37,706 bases of DNA, taken from the NCBI GenBank assembly GCA_009691415.1, contig SICP01000014.1, forward strand, positions 1-37,706, given 5' to 3'. The position numbers and the translations under genes were made by a program. The notes under the pieces were generated by a model, which was not told the DNA's origin, did not search any database, and saw only the letters and a list, made by a program, of their open reading frames with translations. This document shows, piece by piece, positions 16,540 to 25,294 of this stretch; the stretch's first letter is position 1; every line of letters starts with the position of its first letter. This stretch comes from Candidatus Margulisiibacteriota bacterium. Its GTDB lineage: Bacteria; Margulisbacteria; Marinamargulisbacteria; SXXA01; SICP01.

Positions 16540-17580
16540 ATGAAACTGATTCTCTTTCTCTCCACCATAACGGGCATAGGTATTCTAGGATTGCTTCTAT
16601 GGGCAAATTTCTCCTCTTTACCAAACAAAACCTACAAGCAAGGGCAATTATTCTACTTCCCCTCCCCCTCTAATAACGAGACCGTTTGGACTCCCGACAC
16701 CCCCATCAAAACAATGACCTACAACCTCGGATTTGGTGCAGGAGAAGCAGGATTAAACGGCAGAACCTACACACAAAAAGACGTAGAAAAAAATCTTTCA
16801 GACATTAAAAACACCATTCTGGCCGAATCTCCAGACATCCTAGCAGTACAAGAAATTGATCTCCATTCCAAACGCTCCTATTTCATCGATGAAGTAAAAT
16901 ACATTGCAAGAACCTGCAAATACCCCTACGTTGCCATGGCCTACACCTGGGATAAAAATTGGGTCCCCTACCCTTTCTTTACAAACCCAAAATACCAATT
17001 CGGAAAAACACTAGCCGGGCAAGCAATTTTCTCAAAATACCCCATCACCAAGCAAGAAATCCTACGATTTAAAAAACCCTCCTCAAACAACGGCTTCTAC
17101 AATCTCTTCTATTTAGATCGCGTTCTGCAAACCATTCAAGTCTCACTTTCTAAAACACAAAGCATTCGCATCTCCAACATCCACCTAGAAGCCTTCGACA
17201 AAAAAGAACGCGCAAAACAAGCCAAATACACGCTCAACTTTCTAGAAGATCCGCTACCCAAGATGCCGCAAATTCTCATGGGTGACTTTAATGCCGTCGA
17301 CACACTACTGGTACCCTCTCTATCCGACTCAAAAGAACTGCATCACGAATATGAAAAAGACAAAACACTGAGCATACTTAGACAAGCCAAAACACTCAGA
17401 GAAATCTTAGACAAACTTCCCACAAAAACACAGAAAAACTACAGAACCTACCCAACTTCCAGACCAAAAGTAAGACTAGACTACATCTTCTACAGCCAAA
17501 CCATAGTCCCCACCAATATCACCTTGCCTAAAGGCACGGGATCAGACCACAAAGCCATCAGCGCCACATTTAAATTATAA
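16540..17580 (+). CDS. Exported endonuclease/exonuclease/phosphatase-family protein
   Basis: 346 residues with an N-terminal membrane anchor or signal (about 2-22: LILFLSTITGIGILGLLL). The rest is a metal-dependent EEP (DNase I-like) fold with the full active-site set: TYNLG (Asn), VQEID (metal-binding Glu), NIHLEAFD (His), MGDFNAVD (Asp/Asn), LDYIF (Asp) and GSDHKA (Asp-His). Family members act as nucleases, phosphodiesterases, inositol phosphatases or sphingomyelinases; the export signal favours a periplasmic or secreted phosphodiesterase, but substrate is not readable. It has its own strong promoter and no operon partner. Codon use fits other plus-strand genes. Confidence 0.85.
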   Translation: MKLILFLSTITGIGILGLLLWANFSSLPNKTYKQGQLFYFPSPSNNETVWTPDTPIKTMTYNLGFGAGEAGLNGRTYTQKDVEKNLSDIKNTILAESPDILAVQEIDLHSKRSYFIDEVKYIARTCKYPYVAMAYTWDKNWVPYPFFTNPKYQFGKTLAGQAIFSKYPITKQEILRFKKPSSNNGFYNLFYLDRVLQTIQVSLSKTQSIRISNIHLEAFDKKERAKQAKYTLNFLEDPLPKMPQILMGDFNAVDTLLVPSLSDSKELHHEYEKDKTLSILRQAKTLREILDKLPTKTQKNYRTYPTSRPKVRLDYIFYSQTIVPTNITLPKGTGSDHKAISATFKL

Positions 17581-17585
17581 AAAAG

Positions 17586-17612
17586 TTAAAAAAAGGTTTG
17601 AACTAATATAAT
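17586..17612 (+). promoter_or_regulatory. Promoter for the 73-residue orphan
   Basis: A perfect TATAAT at 17607-17612, with TTAAAA at 17586-17591 (4/6) 15 bases upstream. Predicted start near 17620 leaves a leader of about 38 bases ending in AAAGGAG before ATG 17658. Confidence 0.45.
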
Positions 17613-17657
17613 TAGGGGCACTTACTCTTGATATCCCAATCACAAAGGAGTATTCCC

Positions 17658-17879
17658 ATGGTCAGCAATTGCTCATCTACAAACCCACATCACGCAGCAT
17701 TATCAAACACAGCCGGTTCATGTGTAGACAAGAATAATAACGACGAACAAAAACTAGCTGAATTTGCAAAGCATATTCACATAGCCGCAGGCATTGCATC
17801 AACGACTTCATCAGGTTTTGCTAGTGCTTTTGGCAAAGAAATGCAAAACGCCTTTTCTGGAACAGGTATCACTGTATAG
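17658..17879 (+). CDS. Small soluble protein of unknown function
   Basis: 73 residues from ATG 17658, chosen because AAGGAG ends seven bases upstream; an in-frame start at 17628 would place that site inside the gene. The N-terminal third is polar (NCSSTNPHHAALSN), the middle is charged (NNNDEQKLAEF), and the C-terminal half is rich in Ala, Gly and Ser (IHIAAGIASTTSSGFASAFG), with small residues spaced as in helix-packing segments. No known family is recognised. It is not ThiS, despite preceding thiG: it ends GTGITV rather than GG and lacks the beta-grasp pattern. Its own promoter and strong ribosome-binding site argue for real and perhaps high expression. Confidence 0.6.
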   Translation: MVSNCSSTNPHHAALSNTAGSCVDKNNNDEQKLAEFAKHIHIAAGIASTTSSGFASAFGKEMQNAFSGTGITV

Positions 17880-17925
17880 AAGCTTCTTCTTTCATTTTCT
17901 CCAATCTTTCTCTATGATTTAAACA

Positions 17926-18705
17926 ATGTCTTCAGATAAATTCAAAATTGCAAACAGATCTTTTACGTCTCGCCTGTTCTTAGGAACAGGTAAGTTTGCG
18001 TCTCCACAACTCATGAAAGATGCTATTGAAGCCAGTGGCTCAGAAATGATCACAACCGCTGTACGACGTATCGATCTTACAAATCCAAACGATACGTTTA
18101 TCGCTCATATCGATCCTAAAAAATATCTATTTTTACCCAATACTTCTGGCGCTAGAACAGCCGAAGAAGCCATTCGTATTGCAAGATTGGCTCGTGCAAC
18201 TGGCGTTTCAGATTGGGTTAAATTAGAAGTAACGCCCGAACCCAATCATCTTTTACCCGATCCTATCGAAACATTAATTGCAGCAGAACAACTCGTTAAA
18301 GAAGGCTTTGTTGTCTTGCCCTATATCAATGCAGATCCCGTCTTGGCAAAAAGACTCGAAGAAATCGGCTGTGCTACAGTCATGCCTTTAGCCGCACCCA
18401 TCGGATCCAACAAAGGACTTCATACCCGAGATCAGATACAACTCATCATCCAACAATCCAAAATCCCAGTCATAGTCGATGCAGGACTAGGGGCCCCCTC
18501 ACATGCTGCAGAAGCCATGGAATTAGGTGCCGATGCGGTACTGGTCAATACCGCAATTGCAACAGCCTCAAACCCGATCGAAATGGCCACCGCATTCAAA
18601 TGGGCAGTAATAGCAGGTAGACTTGGATATTTGGCCGGACTTCCGAGCACACAACAGATAGCCTCCGCATCTTCTCCACTCACAGGCTTTCTACACCTCA
18701 CATAA
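17926..18705 (+). CDS. thiG: Thiazole synthase
   Basis: Builds the thiazole phosphate ring of thiamine from deoxyxylulose phosphate, dehydroglycine and ThiS thiocarboxylate. A 259-residue TIM barrel opening [14 protein letters not shown]99 in [11 protein letters not shown] is the Schiff-base lysine; [30 protein letters not shown] and [10 protein letters not shown] are the conserved loops. It overlaps thiH by one base (TAATG). Its base composition is less C-biased than the neighbouring plus-strand genes upstream. ThiS, ThiF and ThiE are not in the window. Confidence 0.96.
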   Translation: MSSDKFKIANRSFTSRLFLGTGKFASPQLMKDAIEASGSEMITTAVRRIDLTNPNDTFIAHIDPKKYLFLPNTSGARTAEEAIRIARLARATGVSDWVKLEVTPEPNHLLPDPIETLIAAEQLVKEGFVVLPYINADPVLAKRLEEIGCATVMPLAAPIGSNKGLHTRDQIQLIIQQSKIPVIVDAGLGAPSHAAEAMELGADAVLVNTAIATASNPIEMATAFKWAVIAGRLGYLAGLPSTQQIASASSPLTGFLHLT

Positions 18706-19796
18706 TGTTTTCTGAACAGTTTGATCCAACAACACTCAGCACCCACTCATACACCACAGCTGAAATCGAAAATGTGCTCAAAAAAAAAGAATTTGGGCCA
18801 CAAGATTTTCCAATTTTAATCTCACCTGAAATCAGACCTTTCCTCGAAGAGCTTGCGCAGCGATCACATCTCCTCACACAACAACGTTTTGGAAACACCA
18901 TGCAACTCTTCATTCCTCTCTATCTCTCCAATTTATGTTTCAACAAATGTACCTACTGTGGCTTTAGCATTGAGCACACATATCCACGCGTCACTCTAAC
19001 TCGGGATGAAATTTTAAAAGAAGGTGAAATTTTGTATCAGAAAGGGTTTCAACATCTGTTGCTTCTAACAGGTGAAGCGCCTAAAGAAGTTGGCGTTGGC
19101 TACATTGCCGAAGCCATCAGACTTCTCAAGCCCCAGTTTTCTTCTATTGGCGTCGAAATACAACCCATGACCGAAAGCGACTATCGTATTCTCATTAAAG
19201 CAGGTGCAGACAGCATCACACTTTATCAAGAAACCTATCATCCAGAATCGTATAGCCAGTATCATCTTTCAGGAAAAAAGAAATTTTTCAAAAATAGACT
19301 GGATGCCGTTGATGAGGCGGGGAAAGCAGGATTTTATCGGCTCAACTTAGGCGCGCTATTAGGACTCTACGAATGGCGCTTCGAAGCCCTTGCATTAGCC
19401 CAACATCTTTCTTATCTACAAACCCACTACTGGAAGACAAAATACAGTGTTTCTTTCCCAAGAATTCGAGATATGATTGGCACCTTTCAACAAGCTTATC
19501 CGGTTACAGATACAGACATCGTCCAATTTATTTGTGCGTTTAGATTGGCATTTCCAGATGTAGGAATAACACTTTCAACCAGAGAATCTGCAGAGATAAG
19601 AGACCGGATCGTCAAATTGGGCATCACCAGCATGTCAGCAGAATCACATACAGAACCCGGCGGATACTCTGGAAAAGAAGCTGAAAAACAATTCGAAATA
19701 TCAGACACGAGAAGTCTAGAGGAAGTCAAAAACATGCTTATTCATCAAGGATTTGAACCTGTCATGAAAGATTGGGAAGCCCCATGTCACATCTAA
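18705..19796 (+). CDS. thiH: 2-iminoacetate synthase (tyrosine lyase)
   Basis: Radical SAM enzyme that cleaves tyrosine to dehydroglycine for ThiG. 363 residues. The 4Fe-4S motif CxxxCxxC is C78, C82, C85 (LCFNKCTYCGFS). Downstream LTGEAPKEVG, VEIQPMTE, TLYQETYHPE and NLGALLGLYEWR are characteristic of ThiH. Choosing ThiH implies an anaerobic-tolerant route, in contrast to the glycine oxidase ThiO. It overlaps thiG by one base upstream and gph by 13 bases downstream, so the three are probably one transcript. Confidence 0.96.
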   Translation: MFSEQFDPTTLSTHSYTTAEIENVLKKKEFGPQDFPILISPEIRPFLEELAQRSHLLTQQRFGNTMQLFIPLYLSNLCFNKCTYCGFSIEHTYPRVTLTRDEILKEGEILYQKGFQHLLLLTGEAPKEVGVGYIAEAIRLLKPQFSSIGVEIQPMTESDYRILIKAGADSITLYQETYHPESYSQYHLSGKKKFFKNRLDAVDEAGKAGFYRLNLGALLGLYEWRFEALALAQHLSYLQTHYWKTKYSVSFPRIRDMIGTFQQAYPVTDTDIVQFICAFRLAFPDVGITLSTRESAEIRDRIVKLGITSMSAESHTEPGGYSGKEAEKQFEISDTRSLEEVKNMLIHQGFEPVMKDWEAPCHI

Positions 19797-20437
19797 TATT
19801 ATTCGATCTCGATGGCACCCTCATCGACTCTTTGGACGATATCCATACGGCACTCACAAAAGCACAAGCAACGTTTGCCATCCCGCCACTGCATCGTGAA
19901 GTGGTTAAAAAATATGTAGGCCCCAGCATCGATGAACTCTTAATGAAAGCCACAGAAAACAGCACGATTTCTTTAGAAGAATTCCGAATCGCATACCGTG
20001 ACATTTACCTCGATACCCATATTCACACGGCACTATATAAAGGCATTCCAGAATTACTCAAAAAAATAAAAAATAAAGATGTCTCTCTCTGCGTACTAAC
20101 AAATAAACCAGAACAACCAGCAAAAAGACTTCTTAAAACATTTGAAATCAGTCATTATTTTGATCATATAATTGGGCCCGACACCTACGGTTTTTGCAAA
20201 CCACATCCAGGCAGCATTTTTGAGCTCCTCAAACAGTATCCAGAGAAACCAAAAAATATCATCATGGTAGGAGACGGAGATGCAGACATCTTAGTCGCAA
20301 AAGCAGCAAGCATACAGTCTATAGGTGTTACATATGGCTACAGAACTAAAGAAAAACTAGCCGGTTTCAAGCCCACTTACTTGGTAGATACAGTAAGTGA
20401 ACTTGAAACCCTTCTTAAAAAATTAACAAACTTTTAG
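19784..20437 (+). CDS. gph: HAD-family phosphatase, phosphoglycolate phosphatase-like
   Basis: 217 residues from ATG 19784, overlapping the thiH end; GGGAAG lies just upstream. HAD motif I is FDLDGTLIDS (nucleophile and acid Asp), motif II VLTNKPE, the conserved lysine is in CKPHPG, and motif III/IV is VGDGDADILVAKA. The helical cap between motifs I and II is the class I type of Gph/PGMB enzymes. Substrate is probably 2-phosphoglycolate or a related small phosphate; a role dephosphorylating a thiamine intermediate is suggested only by position. Its stop abuts the stop of the convergent gene with no gap (TAGCTA). Confidence 0.85.
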   Translation: MSHLILFDLDGTLIDSLDDIHTALTKAQATFAIPPLHREVVKKYVGPSIDELLMKATENSTISLEEFRIAYRDIYLDTHIHTALYKGIPELLKKIKNKDVSLCVLTNKPEQPAKRLLKTFEISHYFDHIIGPDTYGFCKPHPGSIFELLKQYPEKPKNIIMVGDGDADILVAKAASIQSIGVTYGYRTKEKLAGFKPTYLVDTVSELETLLKKLTNF

Positions 20438-21208
20438 CTAAGCGAGTACCAAGCGATAACAAGTGCTTCGACCAGAACCATGCGACGCAACATATCCACG
20501 TTTAACCAAATCTACTAATTCGATATGCGCCGTTTTGTGAGACACCTTAAATAAAGCGCGATATGTTTTGTTGCGGATACTAGACTCGTCTTCATCTTTG
20601 GACTGTCTTTCTAAATAGCGTAACGTTTCTTTCTGCCGAGACGTCAAGACATGACTAGAAGGAGTAACCAATACAATTTTAGATTCATCTACACCGACAT
20701 GTTCTTCTTCAGGAACAGCAGAAACAACATCTTCATTTCGAACTTCCTCAGAGGTAGTAAAAACAGAAACTGGAATAACAGGAATTTCTTCTGGATATCG
20801 CAAATTACGTAATTCTGCCATAACAGAAACTTCTTCCGTAGTAGCTAATCTTGGATCTCCCTTATCCATGACATAGCACCGTTCTTGCACGTAGTAAGGC
20901 TTATGCACACCAGACGGAACAGTGATGCATAAAACATGCTTATCGTTTTTAACTACCATTTCGAGACCCACTTGAAACGCAGGTTTACAGATTTGATAGA
21001 TAACATAATGAATCCACTCAGCTTGATGACGTGTACCTACCAAATGACAATTACGTAAATCCACCCCTAGAAATATCTTGCCTCCAACACTATTTGCCAT
21101 CGCCACTAACAAAGGCGCAATATCTTCCTCTGTTTCTGCTTTTGTCAAAAACTTAATTGTCGCTGTTTCGCCTTCTTTAATATAAGAAAGCAGTCCTGGC
21201 CAGTCCAA
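20438..21208 (-). CDS. Schlafen AlbA_2-domain protein with winged helix
   Basis: 256 residues. The N-terminal half (about 1-120) fits the Schlafen AlbA_2 domain: MANSVGGKIFLGVDLRNCHLVG matches the usual 'A.aNt.GG.lliGV.d.g.ivG', and CITVPSGVHKPYYVQ matches 'v.v..s..kP.y'. The usual glutamate before the basic residues (EFKrs) is replaced (ATIKFLT). A linker of about 60 residues leads to a C-terminal winged helix (LTSRQKETLRYLERQ to GSGRSTCYRLV). Such proteins are presumed transcriptional regulators or nucleic-acid binding. The only start in the open frame is TTG 21208, nine bases after GGGGAGG. It is divergent from purD. Confidence 0.8.
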   Translation of the reverse strand: MDWPGLLSYIKEGETATIKFLTKAETEEDIAPLLVAMANSVGGKIFLGVDLRNCHLVGTRHQAEWIHYVIYQICKPAFQVGLEMVVKNDKHVLCITVPSGVHKPYYVQERCYVMDKGDPRLATTEEVSVMAELRNLRYPEEIPVIPVSVFTTSEEVRNEDVVSAVPEEEHVGVDESKIVLVTPSSHVLTSRQKETLRYLERQSKDEDESSIRNKTYRALFKVSHKTAHIELVDLVKRGYVASHGSGRSTCYRLVLA

Positions 21209-21240
21209 ATATGAGTCCCTCCCCTAATAAATTACAGATC

Positions 21241-21246
21241 AGTATA
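21241..21246 (-). promoter_or_regulatory. Candidate -10 for the AlbA_2 gene
   Basis: TATACT on the minus strand (21246-21241) would start transcription near 21234, about 26 bases before the TTG start, with GGGGAGG in the leader. The -35 region is weak. Confidence 0.35.
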
Positions 21247-21306
21247 CTTCCTTTTTTGTTCATATAAAAGACATGGTTTTTTCTTTTATCTTTAAGGGAT
21301 AAGCCC

Positions 21307-21312
21307 TATAAT
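21307..21312 (+). promoter_or_regulatory. -10 element of purD
   Basis: A perfect TATAAT ends eight bases before the purD ATG, and no Shine-Dalgarno is present, which fits a leaderless transcript. The -35 region (around 21284) is only T-rich. Confidence 0.45.
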
Positions 21313-21320
21313 CTAAAATC

Positions 21321-22592
21321 ATGAATATATTAATTATAGGTTCCGGCGGACGCGAACACAGCTTAGGTCTTGCCCTCAAAAAAAGTAAAAATTGCGACTC
21401 GGTTTTCTTTGCACCTGGTAATACAGGCACCGCAAAACTTGGACAAAATCTTGCGATATCAGAAACAGATTTTAGTGCGCTAATAAAAGCCGTAAAAAGA
21501 CACAGCATCGAACTTACTCTAGTAGGTCCAGAAGGCCCACTTGTAAACGGCATCGTCGATCACTTTGAATCACACAACCTAACCATCATGGGGCCCAACA
21601 AAATCGCCGCACAACTGGAAGGCTCCAAAGCCTGGGCAAAAGACAAAATGAAAAGTTACAATATCCCCACCGCAGCCTACGAAACATTCACAGAATTCAA
21701 CGATGCTAAATCATATATCGAATCCAGAAACGTCTATCCCATCGTCATCAAAGCTGACGGACTCGCTGCAGGAAAAGGTGTTACCGTCGCAACAAGTTAC
21801 GACATTGCACTAAACGCACTCACAGAGTGTTTCCTAGATCAAAAATTTTCACAAGCAGGACTCCAAGTCGTCATAGAGGATTTCCTTGTTGGGGAAGAGG
21901 CCTCCATACTGGCGTTTACTGATGGGGAAACGATTATTGCAATGCCGCCAGCACAAGATCACAAAGCGGTCTTCGATGCAGATAAAGGCCCCAACACAGG
22001 TGGCATGGGCGCCTACTGCCCAGCACCCATTGCCACACCTGAAATCCAAGAACAAGTCCTGGAAAAAGTTCTCAAGCCTCTCATTAACGGTTTTAAAAAA
22101 GACGGCATTTTATATAAGGGGATTGTTTACGCAGGCCTTATGATTGCGCCAAGCGGCCAAGCCTCCGTCGTAGAATTCAACGCACGTTTTGGGGACCCCG
22201 AAACAGAAGTCATTCTTCCCAAACTCAAAACCGATCTCATCGACATTTTTCTTGCGGTTATCAATGGCACTCTACATCACCTTAAGATCGAGTGGGATAA
22301 CACGACCGTTGTCGGCGTCATTATGGCATCCGGTGGATATCCTGGAGATTTTGAAAAAGAAAAAGAAATTTCCGGCATTGAAGCTGCAGAAGAAATTAAA
22401 AACGTTTCTGTGATTCATGCTGGGACTAAAGAAAAAAACAACAGAATTGTCACCAATGGCGGCAGAGTTTTGTGTGTTTTAGGCCAAGGCAATACGATTC
22501 AAGATGCCATTAAGATTGCGTACACCGGAGTAGATAAAATCTCGTTTAAGAATCAACACTACAGAACTGATATTGGGAAAAAAGCAATTTAA
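21321..22592 (+). CDS. purD: Phosphoribosylamine-glycine ligase (GAR synthetase)
   Basis: ATP-grasp enzyme joining glycine to phosphoribosylamine in purine synthesis. 423 residues. The N-domain begins ILIIGSGGREHSLGLAL, then LVGPEGPLVNGIVD. The ATP-grasp domain shows VIKADGLAAGKGV, NTGGMGAYCP and VEFNARFGDPETEVILP, the metal-binding signature of PurD. Length is typical. It is the only purine gene in the window and appears monocistronic, with a probable leaderless start. Its stop overlaps the convergent trmB stop by four bases. Confidence 0.97.
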   Translation: MNILIIGSGGREHSLGLALKKSKNCDSVFFAPGNTGTAKLGQNLAISETDFSALIKAVKRHSIELTLVGPEGPLVNGIVDHFESHNLTIMGPNKIAAQLEGSKAWAKDKMKSYNIPTAAYETFTEFNDAKSYIESRNVYPIVIKADGLAAGKGVTVATSYDIALNALTECFLDQKFSQAGLQVVIEDFLVGEEASILAFTDGETIIAMPPAQDHKAVFDADKGPNTGGMGAYCPAPIATPEIQEQVLEKVLKPLINGFKKDGILYKGIVYAGLMIAPSGQASVVEFNARFGDPETEVILPKLKTDLIDIFLAVINGTLHHLKIEWDNTTVVGVIMASGGYPGDFEKEKEISGIEAAEEIKNVSVIHAGTKEKNNRIVTNGGRVLCVLGQGNTIQDAIKIAYTGVDKISFKNQHYRTDIGKKAI

Positions 22593-23188
22593 GACAACTC
22601 AAAAACTCCACGATATGAATTACGTGAATCTCGCACACTAAACTGTTGCCACGGAGTCAAATAATAGTCACGCCAAAAATCAGGGTCTTCAATCTCATGT
22701 AACGGTGAAGCATCCAACGATTGCCTCATATACACCCACAAATCTTCTACATCCGTACTCACATATAGTCGCCCACCTGGCTTGATTTTTTGTGTTAACA
22801 TTTTCAAAAAAGCAGGTTTAATTAAGCGGCGTTTATGATGACTTTTCTTAAACCAAGGGTCCGGGTGAAACACAAAGACACGGTCGATAGACTGATCGGG
22901 CAACATATCCTCAATACCAATTTCAGCCGTCCCATTATGTAAATAGACTCTAGATTTCATCTCATCAGGAATACGTTCTTGTAATAACGCAACCGCCGGC
23001 TGTCTAATCTCAAATCCCAACATAAAGCGATCCGGATGACCCGCCATATAATGTTGCATAAACCCGCCGGTTCCAAATCCACACTCCACATCAAGCGTCC
23101 CAGAAAACGTCGGAAAAATAGCCGTAAGATCTAAACGCTCTTCACGTTGATAATAATGAAACGGATTCGCATGGGTCCTTATGCGCAA
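22589..23188 (-). CDS. trmB: tRNA (guanine-N7-)-methyltransferase
   Basis: Forms m7G46 in the tRNA variable loop. 199 residues. SAM-binding motif VECGFGTGGFM (first Asp/Glu-rich strand then GxGxG), GFEIRQPAV as motif II and the TrmB hallmark FHPDPWFKKSHHKRRL, whose Asp and basic cluster bind substrate. The start must be TTG 23188: it is the first start after an in-frame stop and has AGGGG eight bases upstream, within the end of the hydrolase gene. The latter ends two bases before it, so both are likely one transcript. Confidence 0.95.
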   Translation of the reverse strand: MRIRTHANPFHYYQREERLDLTAIFPTFSGTLDVECGFGTGGFMQHYMAGHPDRFMLGFEIRQPAVALLQERIPDEMKSRVYLHNGTAEIGIEDMLPDQSIDRVFVFHPDPWFKKSHHKRRLIKPAFLKMLTQKIKPGGRLYVSTDVEDLWVYMRQSLDASPLHEIEDPDFWRDYYLTPWQQFSVRDSRNSYRGVFELS

Positions 23189-23190
23189 CG

Positions 23191-23940
23191 CTATCCCCTA
23201 CCCTCACCCCAATAATTTGGGAGATCTTTTTTGGTTTCTTTATACAAAATGGTTTCATATATTTTTTGCATATATTCTTTTTGAGGTGTCCAAAACCACC
23301 GATCAATTTCGGAATATTCAACTAAAGCCACCTGCTTATGCTGCTGCTCTAACACCGTATTGATAAGGCGCGCCGATTTAACACTGCGATCTGCAGATTG
23401 ATTGGCTAACATAATCATTATCGGAATCTTAAGTTTAGGCATCGCATGCATCAACCCCGGAAAAGAAAGCGCCCCCGTATTATGAATAGAACGGGGCATT
23501 AAGAGCGTAAGAGATTTCACCCCATCACCAGGCTGGACAGCCAAAAGAGACATAAACGCTCCTTCAGAAATACCAATCACATGAAGATTATTAGCATCTG
23601 CACGAGGAAGTGTCTTGGCATATCTGATTGCCCCTCGTATCGCATTGATCTGATGAAAACGATCCATCGGCACCACACAAATCGCACCCCAAGACGCAAA
23701 TACTTTCATAAAAAGCGTCACATCATGCACATTTTGATACACACGAAATTGATTCCCACGGTCCAAGTCTTCGTGATAGTTATAAATAATGACCGGCATT
23801 TTTGCGGAAAGTTTATCAGGATACAAAACCAACGCTTTAAAATTACCCCCACAGGAATATTTAATTTCTTTGATATTAGCCGCAAAAAGACAACTACTTA
23901 GACACACCCAAATTAAAAACAAAGACTTAATTAATCGCAT
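23191..23940 (-). CDS. Exported alpha/beta-hydrolase-fold protein
   Basis: 249 residues with a signal peptide (KSLFLIWVCLSSCLFA, cleavage near residue 20). It resembles dienelactone-hydrolase/PET-hydrolase-like folds: PVIIYNYHEDLDRG follows the first strands, GISEGA is the nucleophile elbow (Ser), and KIPIMIMLANQSADRSV is the strand carrying the acid. The expected catalytic histidine near the C-terminus is not obvious: the region reads YSEIDRWFWTP. So it may be an inactive homologue or have an unusual triad. The C-terminus (NYWGEGRG) is G-rich and ends two bases before trmB. Substrate unknown. Confidence 0.7.
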   Translation of the reverse strand: MRLIKSLFLIWVCLSSCLFAANIKEIKYSCGGNFKALVLYPDKLSAKMPVIIYNYHEDLDRGNQFRVYQNVHDVTLFMKVFASWGAICVVPMDRFHQINAIRGAIRYAKTLPRADANNLHVIGISEGAFMSLLAVQPGDGVKSLTLLMPRSIHNTGALSFPGLMHAMPKLKIPIMIMLANQSADRSVKSARLINTVLEQQHKQVALVEYSEIDRWFWTPQKEYMQKIYETILYKETKKDLPNYWGEGRG

Positions 23941-23995
23941 TATGTTAAGTTTATCGTTAAATTAGTTCTATGTATACGAACGGTTTGAAATCAAA

Positions 23996-25294
23996 TTAAG
24001 CTGATTTTGAAGCAGGATACATCACATTAAATGCACTTAAAATATTTTGTCGGGAATGGCTATCATTTAATTTAATCACAACCAAAGTTTCTAGTTTCCC
24101 CTTAGATCCATCAGGAACTTCTTCCAGATGAACAATATTATTTTGAATCAACAATTTAAGTAAACCAAAAGACCACTGATATGGCACTAAACTATCTTTG
24201 GTAACAATCAAAACATCCTGCCCAGACTCCCCCATACTCACAAACAAAGATAATAAAATTCTATCCAGATCATACTGACTATTTAAAGATTCATATGTGC
24301 ATCTTAGGGCAGGATATTGCAGTACATTAAGGGCGACAATTAAATTACAATCATGAGACGCAACAGGAAGAGCCGCAAAACTCTGGGGCGACTTTCCAGA
24401 TCCATCTACTTTGAATTCTATAAGATTGTCATACAAATCTTTTGGAAACACTTTTACAGTTCTATATGGAAAATCAGCCGCCCCCTGTGTATGCCAAGCA
24501 ATAAAGCTACCCATAACCTCTTCAGAAGACTCATTTCTTAAGTTATGTAAGAACAGATTCAACATATCGCTATACATATCCGAATCACTCAGCATAGTCG
24601 AGTGATGTACCCTTTCCACCAAATTGGGACGATCAACTACAATCACATCCGCATTTAAAAAAATACTAAAATAAAAAGGTAATGAATCAGCCCAAGTCAA
24701 CACCTCTTTATGTGGATTTATTACTTCCACAAATTCTTTCTCCATAGAATTAGAAAAAAAGCGAGCCTTAATCGGACAGACCATACCTGCCTCTTCCTTA
24801 AAGCCTGATGGACGAGAAATCCATAACAATCCAGGGCCAATGAGTGTAATCTTATTGAAAGGTATAATAGAAAGTTTATGATATAGGACTAAAATCGCTG
24901 GGTATCTGGCAATTGATGTAGCAGAATGACCATATTCTCCACCTTCAGGCGTGGACACACCGAAACAAGTTAACGCCATTACAGCCGCACTATGAGAGTT
25001 TTCAGACGCCAATTGATAAGCAGTTTTCGAGGCACTGGAGTGACTATTAATATCAAATGGCACATTGTTTTTTTTGGCATAACTCAAAACTGCGTACAAG
25101 GCTTTATCTGCTCCTATAGAAGCTAGTTTTCGAATTAAAGTTTCCATGACATTTTTCTCCAAAGAAGCCTTAATATCATCCATAAAAGCACATTGTTTGG
25201 AAAACGAAAGCGTACCTACTTGTATATTTTCCACTAATAACAGGGCTATCCTCTGTGAAATCTCACCAAGCGTTTGAGCAATAATTTTTTTCAT
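23996..25294 (-). CDS. Orphan protein, ankyrin-like N-terminus and possible methyltransferase-like fold
   Basis: 432 residues from ATG 25294, preferred because GGAG lies six bases upstream; the earlier ATG 25306 (adding MEKL) has none. Residues about 50-110 look like two weak ankyrin-type helical pairs (LASIGADKALYAVLSYAKK, then TAYQLASENSHSAAVMAL). Further on, FNKITLIGPGLLWI resembles a Rossmann motif, KEFVEVINPHKEVL could be the following acidic strand, and CNLIVALNVLQYP with GQDVLIVTKDSLVP resembles the later strands of class I methyltransferases. These are impressions only; I do not recognise a family. No signal peptide. It is a stand-alone gene with codon use like other minus-strand genes. 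Confidence 0.55.
   Translation of the reverse strand: MKKIIAQTLGEISQRIALLLVENIQVGTLSFSKQCAFMDDIKASLEKNVMETLIRKLASIGADKALYAVLSYAKKNNVPFDINSHSSASKTAYQLASENSHSAAVMALTCFGVSTPEGGEYGHSATSIARYPAILVLYHKLSIIPFNKITLIGPGLLWISRPSGFKEEAGMVCPIKARFFSNSMEKEFVEVINPHKEVLTWADSLPFYFSIFLNADVIVVDRPNLVERVHHSTMLSDSDMYSDMLNLFLHNLRNESSEEVMGSFIAWHTQGAADFPYRTVKVFPKDLYDNLIEFKVDGSGKSPQSFAALPVASHDCNLIVALNVLQYPALRCTYESLNSQYDLDRILLSLFVSMGESGQDVLIVTKDSLVPYQWSFGLLKLLIQNNIVHLEEVPDGSKGKLETLVVIKLNDSHSRQNILSAFNVMYPASKSA

Noticed and set aside
17658-17879. ThiS sulfur carrier upstream of thiG
   Set aside because: The product ends GTGITV rather than the required C-terminal GG, and the sequence lacks a beta-grasp pattern.
17878-17890. 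Terminator at the GAAGCTTC palindrome after the 73-residue gene
   Set aside because: The stem is only about four base pairs and the following T-rich stretch is interrupted.
23189-23220. Further copy of the G/C-rich repeat at the hydrolase-trmB junction
   Set aside because: CCCC-AATAATTT-GGG is present but the outer arms are missing, and the sequence is coding for the hydrolase C-terminus.
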